DNA from: Luteibacter aegosomaticola
GTDB taxonomy: Bacteria > Pseudomonadota > Gammaproteobacteria > Xanthomonadales > Rhodanobacteraceae
Direction of reading: 5' to 3'
Length of the DNA stretch: 64,000 nt
Assembly: GCF_023078475.1 (NCBI RefSeq)
Contig: NZ_CP095741.1
Span: 2,604,001-2,668,000 of the forward strand
Positions 24,006 to 34,005 of the stretch are shown one piece after another (position 1 is the first letter of the stretch; every line of letters starts with the position of its first letter). Position numbers and translations under genes: made by a program. The notes beneath the pieces are model-generated. The model worked only from the letters and a program-made list of their open reading frames with translations. It had not been told where the DNA came from and made no database searches.

Positions 24006-25118
24006 TCAGGCCGTGGCGGCGGCATATGCAGGGTAGTCGGTATAGCCTACCGCCGTGCCACCGTAGAACGTATCGCGATCGTAGTCGGCCAGCGGCCAGC
24101 CCTGCGCGATGCGCGCAGGCAGGTCGGGGTTGGAGATGAAATAGCGGCCGAATGCGACCAGATCCGCCGTGCCCTCTTCCACCAGGCTCGCCGCCGTTTC
24201 CGGCTTGAAGCCGCCAGCCGCCACCAGGGTGCCATGGAATACCTTGCGCAGCATGCGAGCGGCGAGCGGGTTCTGATCCTTCGACGCATCCTCCGCGTTA
24301 CCGAGCACACGCGGTTCGATCAGGTGGAGATAAGCAATGCCCAGCGCGTCCAGCTCGGCGGCGACGTAGGTAAACAGCGCTTCCGGATCGGAATCATGCA
24401 TGCCACCAAAGCTGCCGCTGGGACCGAGCCGCACGCCCACGCGCTCTTTGCCCCACACCGATATCGCGGCGCGGGTGATCTCGAGCAGGAAGCGCGCGCG
24501 GTTTTCGATCGAGCCGCCGTAGCGGTCGCTGCGCTGGTTGGAACCATCCTGCAGGAACTGGTCGATCAGGTACCCATTGGCCCCGTGGATCTCCACGCCA
24601 TCGAATCCGGCCTGCTTGCCGCGTTCGGCCGCCAGGCGGAACTGCTCCACCATGCCGACGACTTCCGCCTCGGCCAGTGCGCGATGCGGCGAGGCAGGTA
24701 CCCAGCCGTTCTTCGTATAGGCCACTCCCTCGTAGCCGTCGACGACCGACGGCGCCACGGGCAGTGAACCATCCGGCTGCATGTCCACGTGGGACTGCCG
24801 GCCCGCGTGGTAGAGCTGGAGGAAGATCACCCCGCCCTTCGCGTGCACGGCATCGACCACGCGCTTCCAGCCGGGTATCTGGGCGTCGGCATAGATACCC
24901 GGGCTGCCGAGGTAACCGTCTCCAGTGGGCGCGACGACAGTCGCCTCGGAGACGATAAAGCCGCCTTGCGATGCGCGCTGGTCGTAGTACGTGGCCATGA
25001 GCTCACCGGGCTGGCTGCCAGGCTGCTCCGAGCGCATACGCGTGAGTGGCGCCATGGCGATGCGGTGTTCGAGGGTGTAAGGGCCAAGACGGACGGGTTT
25101 GAAGAGTACGTTGTTCAT
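24006..25118 (-). CDS. Old Yellow Enzyme family NADH:flavin oxidoreductase (NemA-like)
   Basis: This 370-residue FMN-dependent ene-reductase shows the family blocks: MAPLTRMRSEQPG near the N-terminus, GRQSHVDMQPDG, the active-site HGANGYLIDQFLQDGSNQR motif with His and Asn ligands, and a C-terminal GRYFISNPDLPARI. It reduces activated C=C bonds and may detoxify electrophiles, nitro compounds or quinones in the cytoplasm. It is paired with a second, clearly paralogous copy just upstream. Confidence 0.9.
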   Translation of the reverse strand: MNNVLFKPVRLGPYTLEHRIAMAPLTRMRSEQPGSQPGELMATYYDQRASQGGFIVSEATVVAPTGDGYLGSPGIYADAQIPGWKRVVDAVHAKGGVIFLQLYHAGRQSHVDMQPDGSLPVAPSVVDGYEGVAYTKNGWVPASPHRALAEAEVVGMVEQFRLAAERGKQAGFDGVEIHGANGYLIDQFLQDGSNQRSDRYGGSIENRARFLLEITRAAISVWGKERVGVRLGPSGSFGGMHDSDPEALFTYVAAELDALGIAYLHLIEPRVLGNAEDASKDQNPLAARMLRKVFHGTLVAAGGFKPETAASLVEEGTADLVAFGRYFISNPDLPARIAQGWPLADYDRDTFYGGTAVGYTDYPAYAAATA

Positions 25119-25154
25119 GAAGTGGACCTATGTCGTGATGAGTCAGGGAGGGAA

Positions 25155-26261
25155 TCAGGCCGCCGCGTAGGCGGGGAAATCGGTGTAGTGACGTTCGTTG
25201 CCGCCCCAGAAGGCGTCGCGCACATACGGTGTCAGCGGGTAGTCGTGGCGTAGCCGCTCAGGCAGGTCGGGGTTGGACGTGAAGTAGCGGCCGAACGCGA
25301 CCGCGTCGGCGTCACCCTTGCGCACGATGGCCTCGGCCCCGGTGCGGTCGAAGCCACCGGCCGCGATAATCGGGCCGTTGAATGCTCGCCGCAGGAACGA
25401 GGCCGCCACCGGCGCCTGTCCCGGCGCGATGTCTTCGACGCCACTGACGCGCGGCTCGATCACGTGCAGGTAGGCCAACCCATAGGCGTTCAGACGCTCA
25501 GCGAAGTAACCGAACGTGGCCTGCGGGTCGCTGTCGGAAATCGCACCCCACGTACCGCTCGGCGAAACGCGCACACCGACGCGATCGGCACCGAACACGG
25601 AGGCGAAAGCCTCGACCAGGGCAAGCGGCAGGCGCACGCGGTTCTCGAGTGAGCCGCCATAGGCATCGGTGCGCCGGTTGGTGCCGTCCTGCAGGAACTC
25701 ATCCACGAGGTACCCGTTGGCGGCATGCAGTTCCAGGCCGTCGATCCCGGCCTCGCGCGCCCGCAGCGCCGCACGGCGGAAGGATTCGACCAGCAGCGGG
25801 ATTTCTTCCGTACGCAAGGCACGGTGCGGCGACACCGGCACCCAGCCCTGCCTGGTCAGTGCCTGCCCTTCGAACGGCACCACCGAAGGCGCCACCGGCG
25901 GGTTGCCATCGGCAAGGTCGGCATGCGACTGGCGGCCGTCGTGCCCCACCTGCATCACCAGCGAGCCACCCCGCGCATGCACAGCGTCGGCGACCTTGCG
26001 CCAGCCTTGCACGTGCGCCTCGGTGTAAATACCCGGTGCGCCTTCGTAGCCGCGGCTGTCGTACGACGGGTGGCTGGATTCGGTGATGATCAGGCCACCC
26101 TGCGATGCACGCTGGGCGTAGTAATCCACCATCATCGCGCTCGGCGAATGATCCGCGTCAGCGCGAAGGCGGGTCGTGGGCGCATGGACCACGCGGTGGG
26201 CGAGTTGCAGCGCGCCGAGCCGGGTGGGTGAAAAGAGTGTCGTGTGGTCGTGGGTCGTCAT
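25155..26261 (-). CDS. Old Yellow Enzyme family oxidoreductase, second copy
   Basis: This 368-residue paralogue of the neighbouring enzyme has the same ordered blocks (PTTRLRADADHSP, GRQSHADLADGNP, HAANGYLVDEFLQDGTNRR and GRYFTSNPDLPERL). The active-site motif here begins HAAN rather than HGAN. I start at ATG 26261 with AAGG upstream; an ATG 14 codons earlier is weaker. The two copies, a LysR and the divergent oxidoreductase suggest a stress or detoxification locus. Confidence 0.9.
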   Translation of the reverse strand: MTTHDHTTLFSPTRLGALQLAHRVVHAPTTRLRADADHSPSAMMVDYYAQRASQGGLIITESSHPSYDSRGYEGAPGIYTEAHVQGWRKVADAVHARGGSLVMQVGHDGRQSHADLADGNPPVAPSVVPFEGQALTRQGWVPVSPHRALRTEEIPLLVESFRRAALRAREAGIDGLELHAANGYLVDEFLQDGTNRRTDAYGGSLENRVRLPLALVEAFASVFGADRVGVRVSPSGTWGAISDSDPQATFGYFAERLNAYGLAYLHVIEPRVSGVEDIAPGQAPVAASFLRRAFNGPIIAAGGFDRTGAEAIVRKGDADAVAFGRYFTSNPDLPERLRHDYPLTPYVRDAFWGGNERHYTDFPAYAAA

Positions 26262-26322
26262 GGCAGGGAACCTTGGGTTATCCGGAAGCCCGGTGTCGCG
26301 CATGGGATGGCGTCAGCGAGCG

Positions 26323-26335
26323 CGGTTCAGAACCG
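26323..26335. promoter_or_regulatory. Palindrome in the OYE / quinone-oxidoreductase divergent region
   Basis: CGGTTCAGAACCG is a perfect 6-bp inverted repeat around one central base. It lies between the two divergent promoters (OYE start 26261, oxidoreductase start 26444), where a shared LysR- or TetR-type site would be expected. Confidence 0.35.
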
Positions 26336-26443
26336 TCGCCGCGTTCCACACAGTTCGGACCACCAGTGCGCTTTTCTTTGCCCGTCCTGCGCACACCTCT
26401 TTGGCATCGCCGCCGTTCGCGGCCAACCCGGAGAGCGCTTTCC

Positions 26444-27433
26444 ATGTCCGTTGTCGTTTTGTTCGAACAGGCCGGTGGGCCTGAGGTGTTGCAGTTCCGC
26501 GATATCGCCGTGCCGGCACCCGGCCCGGGCGAAGTCCGCATCCAGGTCAAGGCGATCGGCCTTAACCGCGCGGAATCCATGTGGCGCAGCGACGCTTACG
26601 TGGAACCGGTGCGCTTCCCTGCCCGACTCGGCTACGAGAGCGCCGGCATCGTCGAGGCGGTCGGTGCCCATGTCAGTCACGTCCGCGTGGGCGACCGGGT
26701 CAGCACCGTCCCCGCGTTCTCACTCAACGACTACGGCATGTACGGCGAGCTCGTGCTTGCACCCGCGCATGCGGTGGTCGCCATCCCGGAGGGCCTGACC
26801 TTCGAAGAAGCCACCGCCATCTGGAATCCGTACATCACGCCGTTCGGTGCCTTCGCGGAACGCCAGCGCCTGCAGCCCGGCGAAGTGGTCCTGGTTTCCG
26901 CGGCATCCAGCTCCGTGGGCCTCGGCGCCATCGAGATGGTGAACATGCTCGGCGGCGTGCCAATCGCGCTCACCCGTACCAGCGGCAAACGCGATGCCCT
27001 GCTCGCCGCGGGCGCCCGGCACGTGATCGCCACGGCCGAGCAGGATCTCGTTGCCGAGGTCATGCGACTCACCCAGGGCAAGGGCGCCGACTTCGCCTTC
27101 GAAGCCGTCGGTGGCGCCCAGTTCCCGACCTTGCTGGCCGCCATGGCGCACGGCGGCACGGTGTTCGTCTACGGCGCGCTTGCCGAAGGTGTCACGCCCT
27201 TGCCGCTGCTCGATGTGATTCCGCGCGAGCCGGTAATCCGTGGCTACAACCTGTTCGGCACCACGACCGACCCCGTGCGCCAAGCCGCGGCCGTGCGTTT
27301 CATCAGCGAGGGCCTGGCCAGCGGGGCGCTGAAACCGCGCATCGCAAAGAGCTTTGCTTTCGCCGACATCGTCGAAGCGCACCGGTACCTCGAGAAAAAC
27401 GAGCACATCGGCCGGGTCGTGGTGACGGTCTAG
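26444..27433 (+). CDS. Zinc-free quinone oxidoreductase / medium-chain dehydrogenase
   Basis: This 329-residue MDR-superfamily enzyme has the GroES-like N-terminal fold (GEVRIQVKAIGLNRAESMWR) and a Rossmann NADPH-binding motif (VSAASSSVGLGAIEM, near residue 150). The catalytic zinc Cys/His set is not evident, so it fits the quinone-oxidoreductase branch. ATG 26444 is chosen because GGAG precedes it and the family N-terminus begins there; the frame is open upstream. It is divergent from the OYE-OYE-LysR run. Confidence 0.88.
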   Translation: MSVVVLFEQAGGPEVLQFRDIAVPAPGPGEVRIQVKAIGLNRAESMWRSDAYVEPVRFPARLGYESAGIVEAVGAHVSHVRVGDRVSTVPAFSLNDYGMYGELVLAPAHAVVAIPEGLTFEEATAIWNPYITPFGAFAERQRLQPGEVVLVSAASSSVGLGAIEMVNMLGGVPIALTRTSGKRDALLAAGARHVIATAEQDLVAEVMRLTQGKGADFAFEAVGGAQFPTLLAAMAHGGTVFVYGALAEGVTPLPLLDVIPREPVIRGYNLFGTTTDPVRQAAAVRFISEGLASGALKPRIAKSFAFADIVEAHRYLEKNEHIGRVVVTV

Positions 27434-27445
27434 CGTCCCATCGGG

Positions 27446-27484
27446 AACAAGGCTCGCCCCTTGTTTCGCCGGCTAGGGCGAGCC
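27446..27484 (+). terminator. Competing stem-loops after the quinone oxidoreductase
   Basis: Two overlapping inverted repeats share bases here. AACAAGG (27446-27452) pairs with CCTTGTT (27459-27465), and GGCTCGCCC (27451-27459) pairs with GGGCGAGCC (27476-27484). Only one can form at a time. A terminator is likely, but no clear U-run follows, so confidence is limited. Confidence 0.4.
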
Positions 27485-27586
27485 CAACAAGACGTGTAGG
27501 ACTTAGGCGCTCTTCGCGTCCCAAGCCTTTATGAAGCACACCGACCTGCCACCATCGACGCGTGCTGATGGTGTGGAGAGTCGTAC

Positions 27587-28024
27587 GTGGCGGATGGCGG
27601 ACTAGGTTGGATTCTCGGAAATATCGCACTGCCACTGGCTGCGCCGTTGGTGCTGGTCAGTCTTGTCCATGGGCTGGCCGATGCCAGACACAAGCGGGAT
27701 CTATCGCCGATGCGACTCATCAAGGATGGCCAGCTTTCCTGGGCCGCGCTGCTGTTCGCAGCCGCGGCCCTTTACGAGAGAGATGAGGCGCTACAACGGT
27801 TTAACCACGAGAGCTCAGGCTTCGCGACATCTCTCGCTGCGCTCATGCTGGTCTTGAACGCGATCGTTCCACTATGCGGTTTGATATTCCCAACCGACAT
27901 GTTGTCCGTTCGTCTCAAGACACGAGCCGTGCTTACCCATTACAAATTGCTCCTGTGCTCTTCCGCTTTCGCGGCGATGAGCGCTTTCTGCTACTCAGGC
28001 GTCCATTTCGGCTGGCTCTACTAG
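27587..28024 (+). CDS. Four-TM membrane protein, unknown function
   Basis: This 145-residue protein starts at GTG 27587 with GGAG eight bases upstream. Four hydrophobic segments are visible (about 10-25, 45-60, 80-98 and 118-135) with short charged loops. I do not recognise the family. It is followed 8 bp later by a 42-aa membrane ORF with a consensus ribosome-binding site, so the two are probably one transcript. They lie immediately before the formate-dehydrogenase/selenium cluster, but no functional link can be shown. Confidence 0.65.
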   Translation: MADGGLGWILGNIALPLAAPLVLVSLVHGLADARHKRDLSPMRLIKDGQLSWAALLFAAAALYERDEALQRFNHESSGFATSLAALMLVLNAIVPLCGLIFPTDMLSVRLKTRAVLTHYKLLLCSSAFAAMSAFCYSGVHFGWLY

Positions 28025-28032
28025 GAGGCTCC

Positions 28033-28161
28033 ATGCAAGCACCCCACACCCATCCTTCTGCACCCCACCGCGACATGCCCAACTGGCTTTTTGCGTTCTT
28101 CATGGGCTCCGCTCTGCTTGTCGGTCTTGTAGCCGGCACCTTCGGCATCCTTCACAGCTGA
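28033..28161 (+). CDS. Small single-pass membrane protein (42 aa)
   Basis: This 42-residue ORF starts at ATG 28033 with a near-perfect AGGAGG ribosome-binding site. The sequence is a His/Pro-rich leader followed by one strong membrane helix (LFAFFMGSALLVGLVAGTFG) and a short tail. It starts 8 bp after the four-TM protein and ends about 210 bp before the formate dehydrogenase gene. The gene is real on the strength of the ribosome-binding site and the clean TM segment; function is unknown. Confidence 0.65.
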   Translation: MQAPHTHPSAPHRDMPNWLFAFFMGSALLVGLVAGTFGILHS

Positions 28162-28371
28162 GCAGCGAGCCAAAGCCAGCCTTAACGAATAATTACCACT
28201 ACAGCAGGCGCGTTTTGTGCACGAAAGCCCCAAACGGCCCCGGTAGGATCGTGGTAACTTCAACCGAGGATGGGCGGCGCCCCCGCGCCATCCCTGAAGG
28301 AACACAAGCCAGTGCCCGCCACCCTCATCGGGGAGCGGTAGTCCAGCCAGGTTTCCAACGGAGTTCTTGCG

Positions 28372-31300
28372 ATGGCACTTACCCGCCGCGAGTTCATCAA
28401 GCTGACAGGCATGGGGTTGGCCGCGTCCAGCCTCGGCATGATCGGTTTCGGGGCATCGGGGGTGGCACAAGCCGCCGCCGTCCGCCCCTTCAAACTCACC
28501 CACGCCACCGAAACGCGTAACACCTGCACGTATTGTTCGGTGGCGTGCGGCATCCTCATCTACAGCATGGGCGACAAGGCGAAGAACGCCAAATCGAACA
28601 TCATCCATATCGAGGGCGATCCGGACCATCCGGTGAACCGCGGCACCCTGTGCCCAAAGGGCTCGGCCCTGCTCGATATCGTCCATGCCCCCACCCGGCT
28701 CAAGGCGCCTCGTTACCGAGAGCCCGGCGGTACGGAATTCAAGGAAGTCTCCTGGGATTTCGCGCTCGACCGCATCGCGCGGTTGATGAAGGACGACCGC
28801 GACAAACACTTCATCGCGGCCAACGCGGCCGGCACCACGGTGAACCGCTGGACCAGCACGGGCATGCTCGCCGCCTCGGCTGCTTCCAGTGAAACCGCCT
28901 ACCTCACGTGGAAGGTAGCCCGCTCGCTCGGCATGGTGGTGTTCGACAACCAGGCGCGCGTCTGACACGGACCGACGGTGGCCAGTCTGGCCCCATCATT
29001 CGGTCGCGGTGCGATGACGAACACCTGGCAGGACATCAAGAACGCCAACGTCGTGATCGTCATGGGTGGCAATGCCGCCGAGGCGCATCCGTGTGGTTTC
29101 AAATGGGTGATTGAAGCCAAGATCGAAAACGGTGCGAAGCTCATCGTCGTCGACCCGCGCTTTACGCGCACGGCTTCCGTTGCCGACTACTACGCGCCCA
29201 TCCGTCCGGGCACCGATATCGCGTTCCTCAGCGGGCTGATGCATTACCTGCTCACGAACGACAAGATCCAGCACTCGTACGTCAGGAACTACACCAACGC
29301 CAGCCTGCTGGTGAAGGACGAGTTCACCTTTGCCGATGGCCTGTTCAGCGGATTCAACGACCAGACGCACAGCTATGACAAGGCCAGCTGGGACTACGAG
29401 ATCGGCGAGGATGGCTTCGCGAAGGCCGACGACACCTGGCAGGATCCACGTTGCGTCATCAACCTGCTGAAACAGCACGTTTCCCGCTACACGCCCGAGA
29501 TGGTCTCGCGCATCTGCGGCACGCCGCAGGACAAGTTCCTGCACATCTGCGAGCTGATCGCCGCCACGTCCGCGCCCGACAAGGCCATGACCAGCCTGTT
29601 CGCGCTCGGCTGGACCCAGCACACCGTGGGCGCGCAGAACATCCGTGCCATGGCCATGGTGCAGCTATTGCTGGGCAACATCGGCGTAGCCGGCGGCGGC
29701 ATGAACGCGCTGCGTGGGCATTCGAACATCCAGGGCCTTACCGACGTCGGCCTGCTGTCGAACCAGATGCCGGGCTACCTCAACCTGCCGACCGACAAGG
29801 AAACCAGCTTCGACGAATACATGAAGACGCGGCAATTCAAACCGCTGCGTCCGGGCCAGACCAGTTATTACCAGAACACCCGCAAGATGACGGTCAGCCT
29901 GATGAAGGCGCTGTTCGGCGATGCGGCCACTGCGGAAAACAACTGGGCTTACGATCTGTTGCCCAAGCTCGACCTGCCCCTGTACGACGTCATCAAGGCG
30001 TTCGAGATGATGAACAACGGGCAGATGACCGGCTACATCTGCCAGGGCTTCAACCCCCTGCAGGCGTTCCCGGACCGCGGCAAGATCCGCGCGGGCCTAA
30101 GCAAGCTCAAGTTCCTGGTCACGATGGACCCGCTGGACACCGAAACTTCGCGCTTCTGGCAGGATTTCGGCCCGCAGAACCCAGCCAAATCCAAAGAGAT
30201 CCAGACCGAGGTGTTCCAGCTGCCGGTCACCTGCTTTGCCGAGGAAAACGGCTCGCTGGTCAACTCGGCTCGCTGGCTACAATGGCACTGGAAGGCGGCC
30301 GATCCGCCGGGCATCGCCAAGTCCGACCTGTGGATCATGTCGGGCCTGTTCCAGCGTTTGCGCGCGCTCTACAAGAAGGAAGGCGGCGCCTTCCCGGACG
30401 CGCTCATGAACATGACCTGGAAATACCTCGATCCGTGGGAGCCGGATCCGGAAGAGCTGGCCAAGGAGATGAATGGCAAGTTCCTGAGCGACGTCACCGA
30501 TCCGGTCACCAACATCACCTCCAAGGCGGGCACCCTGCTCGATGGCTTCGGCCAGCTTCACGACGATGGCAGCACCGCGTCCGGTTGCTGGATCTTCGCC
30601 GGCTGCTTCACCGAAAAGGGCAACCAGATGGCTCGTCGCGATGCCACCGACCCGCGTGAGCAAGGCATCGCGCCGAACTGGGCGTGGGCATGGCCGGCTA
30701 ACCGGCGCATCCTTTACAACCGCGCCAGCGCCGATCCCGACGGCAAGGCGTGGAACCCGGAGAAGCCGGTCGTCGAGTGGAATGGCAGCAAATGGGTGGG
30801 CATCGATGTACCCGACTACGTCGTGACGCAAAAGCCCTCGGCCAACGATGGCCCGTTCATCATGACCGCCGAAGGACAGGCTCGTCTGTTCGCACGCAAC
30901 CTGATGGCCGAAGGGCCCTTCCCCGAACACTACGAGCCGATGGAATCGCCGGTGGAAAACGTGCTGCACCCGAAGGTGCGAGCGAATCCGGTGGCTCGCG
31001 TGTTCGACCACGACCGCGCCAACTTCGGAAAGCCCGGCGATTTCCCTTATGTCGCCACCACCTACCGCCTCACCGAGCACTTCCACTTCTGGACCAAGCA
31101 CGCCCTGATCAACGCGATCCTCCAGCCCGAGGAATTCGTCGAGATCGGCGAAGCACTGGCCAAGGAGAAAGGGATCGCCCAGGGCGGCTGGGTCAAGGTC
31201 TCGTCCAAGCGCGGCGAAGTCGTGTGCAAGGCGTATGTCACCAAGCGCATCAAACCGCTCATGGTCGATGGCAAGCCGACCCACGTCATCGGGTGCCCGA

Positions 31301-31443
31301 TCCATTGGGGCTTTACCGGCCAGGCGCGCAAGGGTTACGGCGCCAACACGCTGACGCCATCGGTCGGTGATGCGAACACGCAGACGCCTGAGTTCAAGGC
31401 GTTCCTGGTCAACGTCGAAACGACGTCGGCACCCGCGGCCTGA
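28372..31443 (+). CDS. fdoG: Selenocysteine-containing formate dehydrogenase alpha subunit (FdnG/FdoG type)
   Basis: This is one 1023-codon gene read through an in-frame TGA at 28963-28965, decoded as selenocysteine 198. The N-terminus carries a Tat signal (TRREFIK then a hydrophobic stretch ending AQA), followed by a 4Fe-4S motif ([11 protein letters not shown]) and the molybdopterin domains. Sequence around the TGA ([12 protein letters not shown]) matches FdnG/FdoG proteins, and a SECIS hairpin follows at once. It oxidises formate to CO2 with a bis-MGD molybdenum or tungsten cofactor on the periplasmic side. It heads the cluster with beta subunit, cytochrome b, fdhE and the Sec machinery. 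Automatic callers would split it into two fragments at 28965/28978. Confidence 0.95.
28970..29005 (+). promoter_or_regulatory. Bacterial SECIS element in fdoG
   Basis: Just downstream of the TGA, GACCGA (28970-28975) can pair with TCGGTC (29000-29005), enclosing an apical stem GGCCA (28980-28984) / TGGCC (28988-28992) with a GTC loop. The AGTCT apex is the same as the SelB-binding apex of known fdnG-type SECIS elements. Distance from the UGA is in the normal range. Confidence 0.85.
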
Positions 31444-31453
31444 GGCGAACGAC

Positions 31454-32371
31454 ATGTCCGATCTGCAAGCACAAGACTACGTCCGTCGCTCTGCGTCCAC
31501 CATGACGCCGCCGGCCGCACGCAACCACGAAGACCAGGTGGCCAAGCTGATCGATGTGAGCCGCTGCATCGGCTGCAAGGCCTGCCAGTCGGCGTGCATG
31601 GAATGGAACAACCTGCGCCCGGAAATCGGCTTCTTCGAAGGCTCCTACGAGAACCCCAACGACCTGGGGCCCAGCGTATGGACGCTGATGAAGTTCAACG
31701 AGTACGAGAACGAACAGGGCAACCTGGAGTGGCTCATCCGCAAGGATGGCTGCATGCACTGTGAGGATCCGGGTTGCCTGAAGGCCTGCCCGGCTCCCGG
31801 TGCGATCGTGCAGTACGCCAACGGCATCGTCGATTTCATCAGCGACAAGTGCATCGGCTGCGGCTACTGCGTGAAGGGTTGCCCCTTCAACATCCCACGC
31901 ATCAGCAAGACCGACCACAAATCGTACAAGTGCACGCTGTGCTCGGATCGCGTCACGGTCGGCCTTGAACCCGCCTGCGTGAAAGCCTGTCCCACCGGGG
32001 CCATCATGTTCGGCGCAAAAACCGACATGCAGGCCCAGGCCGCCGACCGCATCGTCGACCTGAAGGAGCGTGGCTTCGCGAACGCCGGGTTGTACGACCC
32101 GCCCGAAGTCGGTGGCACCCACGTGATGTACGTGCTGCACCATGCGGATAAGCCGTCGCTTTACTCCGGCCTGCCCGACAAGCCGCACATCAGTTACCTG
32201 GTCCAGGCGTGGAAGGGGCTGTACAAGCCGCTCGCGGTCGCGGCGGTCGCTTTCGCGGCGATTGGCGCGTTCTTCCACTGGATCACCATCGGCCCGAACG
32301 AGACCACGGCTGAGGATGAGGCCGAAGCCGAACGTGAGATCCGTGAGACCGAAGAGGAGCAGGTGCCATGA
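31454..32371 (+). CDS. fdoH: Formate dehydrogenase FeS (beta) subunit
   Basis: This 305-residue ferredoxin-like electron-transfer subunit has four clusters of the CxxCxxCxxxC(P) type, starting with [15 protein letters not shown], then [31 protein letters not shown] and a CTLCSDRV...CVKACPTGA set. A single C-terminal membrane helix (about 260-278) anchors it, as in FdnH/FdoH. ATG 31454 follows GAGG. It overlaps the cytochrome gene by 4 bp. Confidence 0.93.
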   Translation: MSDLQAQDYVRRSASTMTPPAARNHEDQVAKLIDVSRCIGCKACQSACMEWNNLRPEIGFFEGSYENPNDLGPSVWTLMKFNEYENEQGNLEWLIRKDGCMHCEDPGCLKACPAPGAIVQYANGIVDFISDKCIGCGYCVKGCPFNIPRISKTDHKSYKCTLCSDRVTVGLEPACVKACPTGAIMFGAKTDMQAQAADRIVDLKERGFANAGLYDPPEVGGTHVMYVLHHADKPSLYSGLPDKPHISYLVQAWKGLYKPLAVAAVAFAAIGAFFHWITIGPNETTAEDEAEAEREIRETEEEQVP

Positions 32372-33027
32372 CCCGCCCCGCGAATGCGATCACGCGCTAC
32401 TCCACCTTCAACCGCATCAACCACTGGATCAACGCGGGCCTTTTCATCCTGCTGCTGTTGTCCGGCCTTTCCATGTTCCACCCGATTCTGTTCTGGCTCT
32501 CCGGGCTGTTTGGCGGTGGCCAGTGGGCCCGTGCGGCACACCCATGGTTCGGGGTTTGCCTCGTGGTCAGCTGGATCGGCATGATCATCCAGTTCTGGCG
32601 GGAGAACCTGCCCAACCGCGATGACGTGGCATGGTCGAAAGCCATCGTGCACGTGGCGATGAACGACGATGAACACGTCCCTCCGATCGGCCGCAACAAC
32701 TCGGGCCAGAAGCTGGTGTTCTGGTCGATGACCTTCCTGATCCCCGTGCTGTTCTTCAGCGGCATGCTGGTATGGGAGGTGTACTTCGGCAAATCCACAC
32801 CGATCGAAGTGCAACGCGTCGCCATCCTGGTCCATAGCCTGTGCGCCTTCGCTGCCGTGCTGGTGTTCGTGGTTCATGTGTACGCGGCCATCTGGATCAG
32901 CGGCTCGGTGCGCAGCATGACCCAGGGCTATGTCACGCCTGGCTGGGCATGGCACCATCACCGCAAGTGGTTCCACCATCTCATCGGCTACCGCCGCCGT
33001 GGCGATGCCCCCGGGAAACATTCGTGA
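32368..33027 (+). CDS. fdoI: Formate dehydrogenase cytochrome b (gamma) subunit
   Basis: This 219-residue integral membrane protein has four hydrophobic segments and His residues at the positions expected for two b-type hemes (INHWINAG at the first helix, HPWFGVCL and [17 protein letters not shown] later). It transfers electrons from the FeS subunit to the quinone pool. It overlaps the beta-subunit gene by 4 bp (ATGA) and the fdhE start lies inside its stop, so the operon is tightly coupled. Confidence 0.92.
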   Translation: MTRPANAITRYSTFNRINHWINAGLFILLLLSGLSMFHPILFWLSGLFGGGQWARAAHPWFGVCLVVSWIGMIIQFWRENLPNRDDVAWSKAIVHVAMNDDEHVPPIGRNNSGQKLVFWSMTFLIPVLFFSGMLVWEVYFGKSTPIEVQRVAILVHSLCAFAAVLVFVVHVYAAIWISGSVRSMTQGYVTPGWAWHHHRKWFHHLIGYRRRGDAPGKHS

Positions 33028-33971
33028 AGCAAGCCGGACTACCGCCCGACGCCAAATGGAGTGGGCCCTCGCATGCGGGCGTCAAGGCGCCCGACCCCAT
33101 CCTCCTGCCCGACCGCATGCGGCGCTTCGCCGCCACGGCCGCGCGGATGGAGAAACTAACCGACGGGCATCCGCTGGAAGCGTGGCTGCGCTTCCTCGCG
33201 GCTATTTCCCGCGCCCAGCACGCGGTCGCCACCACCCTGGCACCCTCCGGAACGCCGGGCGCCGAGATCGTTGCGCGCGCCGTCGAGGCGCGCCTGCCGC
33301 CGCTGGCAGCCGATGGCCACCCGCGAGCGCCCGCGTGGCACGAAGGCCTGCGCCTGCTCATGGCGGAGATCGAGTCCAGCGACCTTCCTCCGCCCGCCAT
33401 GGCGGCGATCGAACAGTTGCGCGAGATGGATGACCCAGGCCTCGAGCGGCTGGCCGACCAGTTCCTCCGCGGCGCGCTGGCCGCGGCCGATACGGCGGCC
33501 GCGGTCTATATCGCCGCGGCGTTGCAGGTGTACTTCACGGTGAGCGCATCCCGTCTTGTCGCCGCCGATCTGCGCCTGCTGGAGGAGCGCGCCCTGTGCC
33601 CGTGCTGCGGTTCGCCGAGCGTGGCCGGGCTGATCACGGCCAGCGGTATCACCCCCGGTACGCGTTTCCTGGTCTGCTCGCTCTGCTCGACGGCGTGGAA
33701 TCATGTGCGCGCCTCGTGCATCACCTGCGGTGGCACCCGCAAGCTTCAGGTACAGGCGATCGATGGTGACAAGGGGCTGGTCAAGGCCGAGACCTGCGGC
33801 GAATGCCATACCTACAGCAAGCTGCTGTACCAGGTGACGGACATGCAGGTCGACCCGGTAGCGGACGATCTCGCCTCCCTGGGCCTCGACCTGCTCGTCG
33901 CGGAAGCCGGCTTCGCCAGGCATGCCCCCAATCCCTTCCTGCTGGTGGGCGATACCGCCGATATCGACTAG
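33024..33971 (+). CDS. fdhE: Formate dehydrogenase accessory protein FdhE
   Basis: This 315-residue rubredoxin-like protein has paired Cys motifs in its C-terminal half: CPCCGSPS, CSLCSTAW, CITCGG and CGECHTYSK. FdhE is needed for maturation of respiratory formate dehydrogenases before Tat export. I start at GTG 33024, which overlaps the fdoI stop and follows GGGAAA; the frame is open further upstream only as a shadow of fdoI. It sits directly between the structural genes and selA. Confidence 0.9.
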   Translation: MKQAGLPPDAKWSGPSHAGVKAPDPILLPDRMRRFAATAARMEKLTDGHPLEAWLRFLAAISRAQHAVATTLAPSGTPGAEIVARAVEARLPPLAADGHPRAPAWHEGLRLLMAEIESSDLPPPAMAAIEQLREMDDPGLERLADQFLRGALAAADTAAAVYIAAALQVYFTVSASRLVAADLRLLEERALCPCCGSPSVAGLITASGITPGTRFLVCSLCSTAWNHVRASCITCGGTRKLQVQAIDGDKGLVKAETCGECHTYSKLLYQVTDMQVDPVADDLASLGLDLLVAEAGFARHAPNPFLLVGDTADID

Positions 33972-34005
33972 ATCGGCGCTGCCAGTTGGGGCTACGCTCG
34001 GCCGC

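Noticed and set aside
28268..28293. Molybdenum-cofactor riboswitch before fdoG
   Set aside because: There is a modest GC-rich stem (GGATGG...CCATCC), but I cannot match the multi-helix core of that riboswitch.
28372..28965. Formate dehydrogenase broken by a stop codon
   Set aside because: The TGA has a Sec context, a SECIS hairpin and a full selA-selB-selC-selD set nearby, so it is read through rather than broken.
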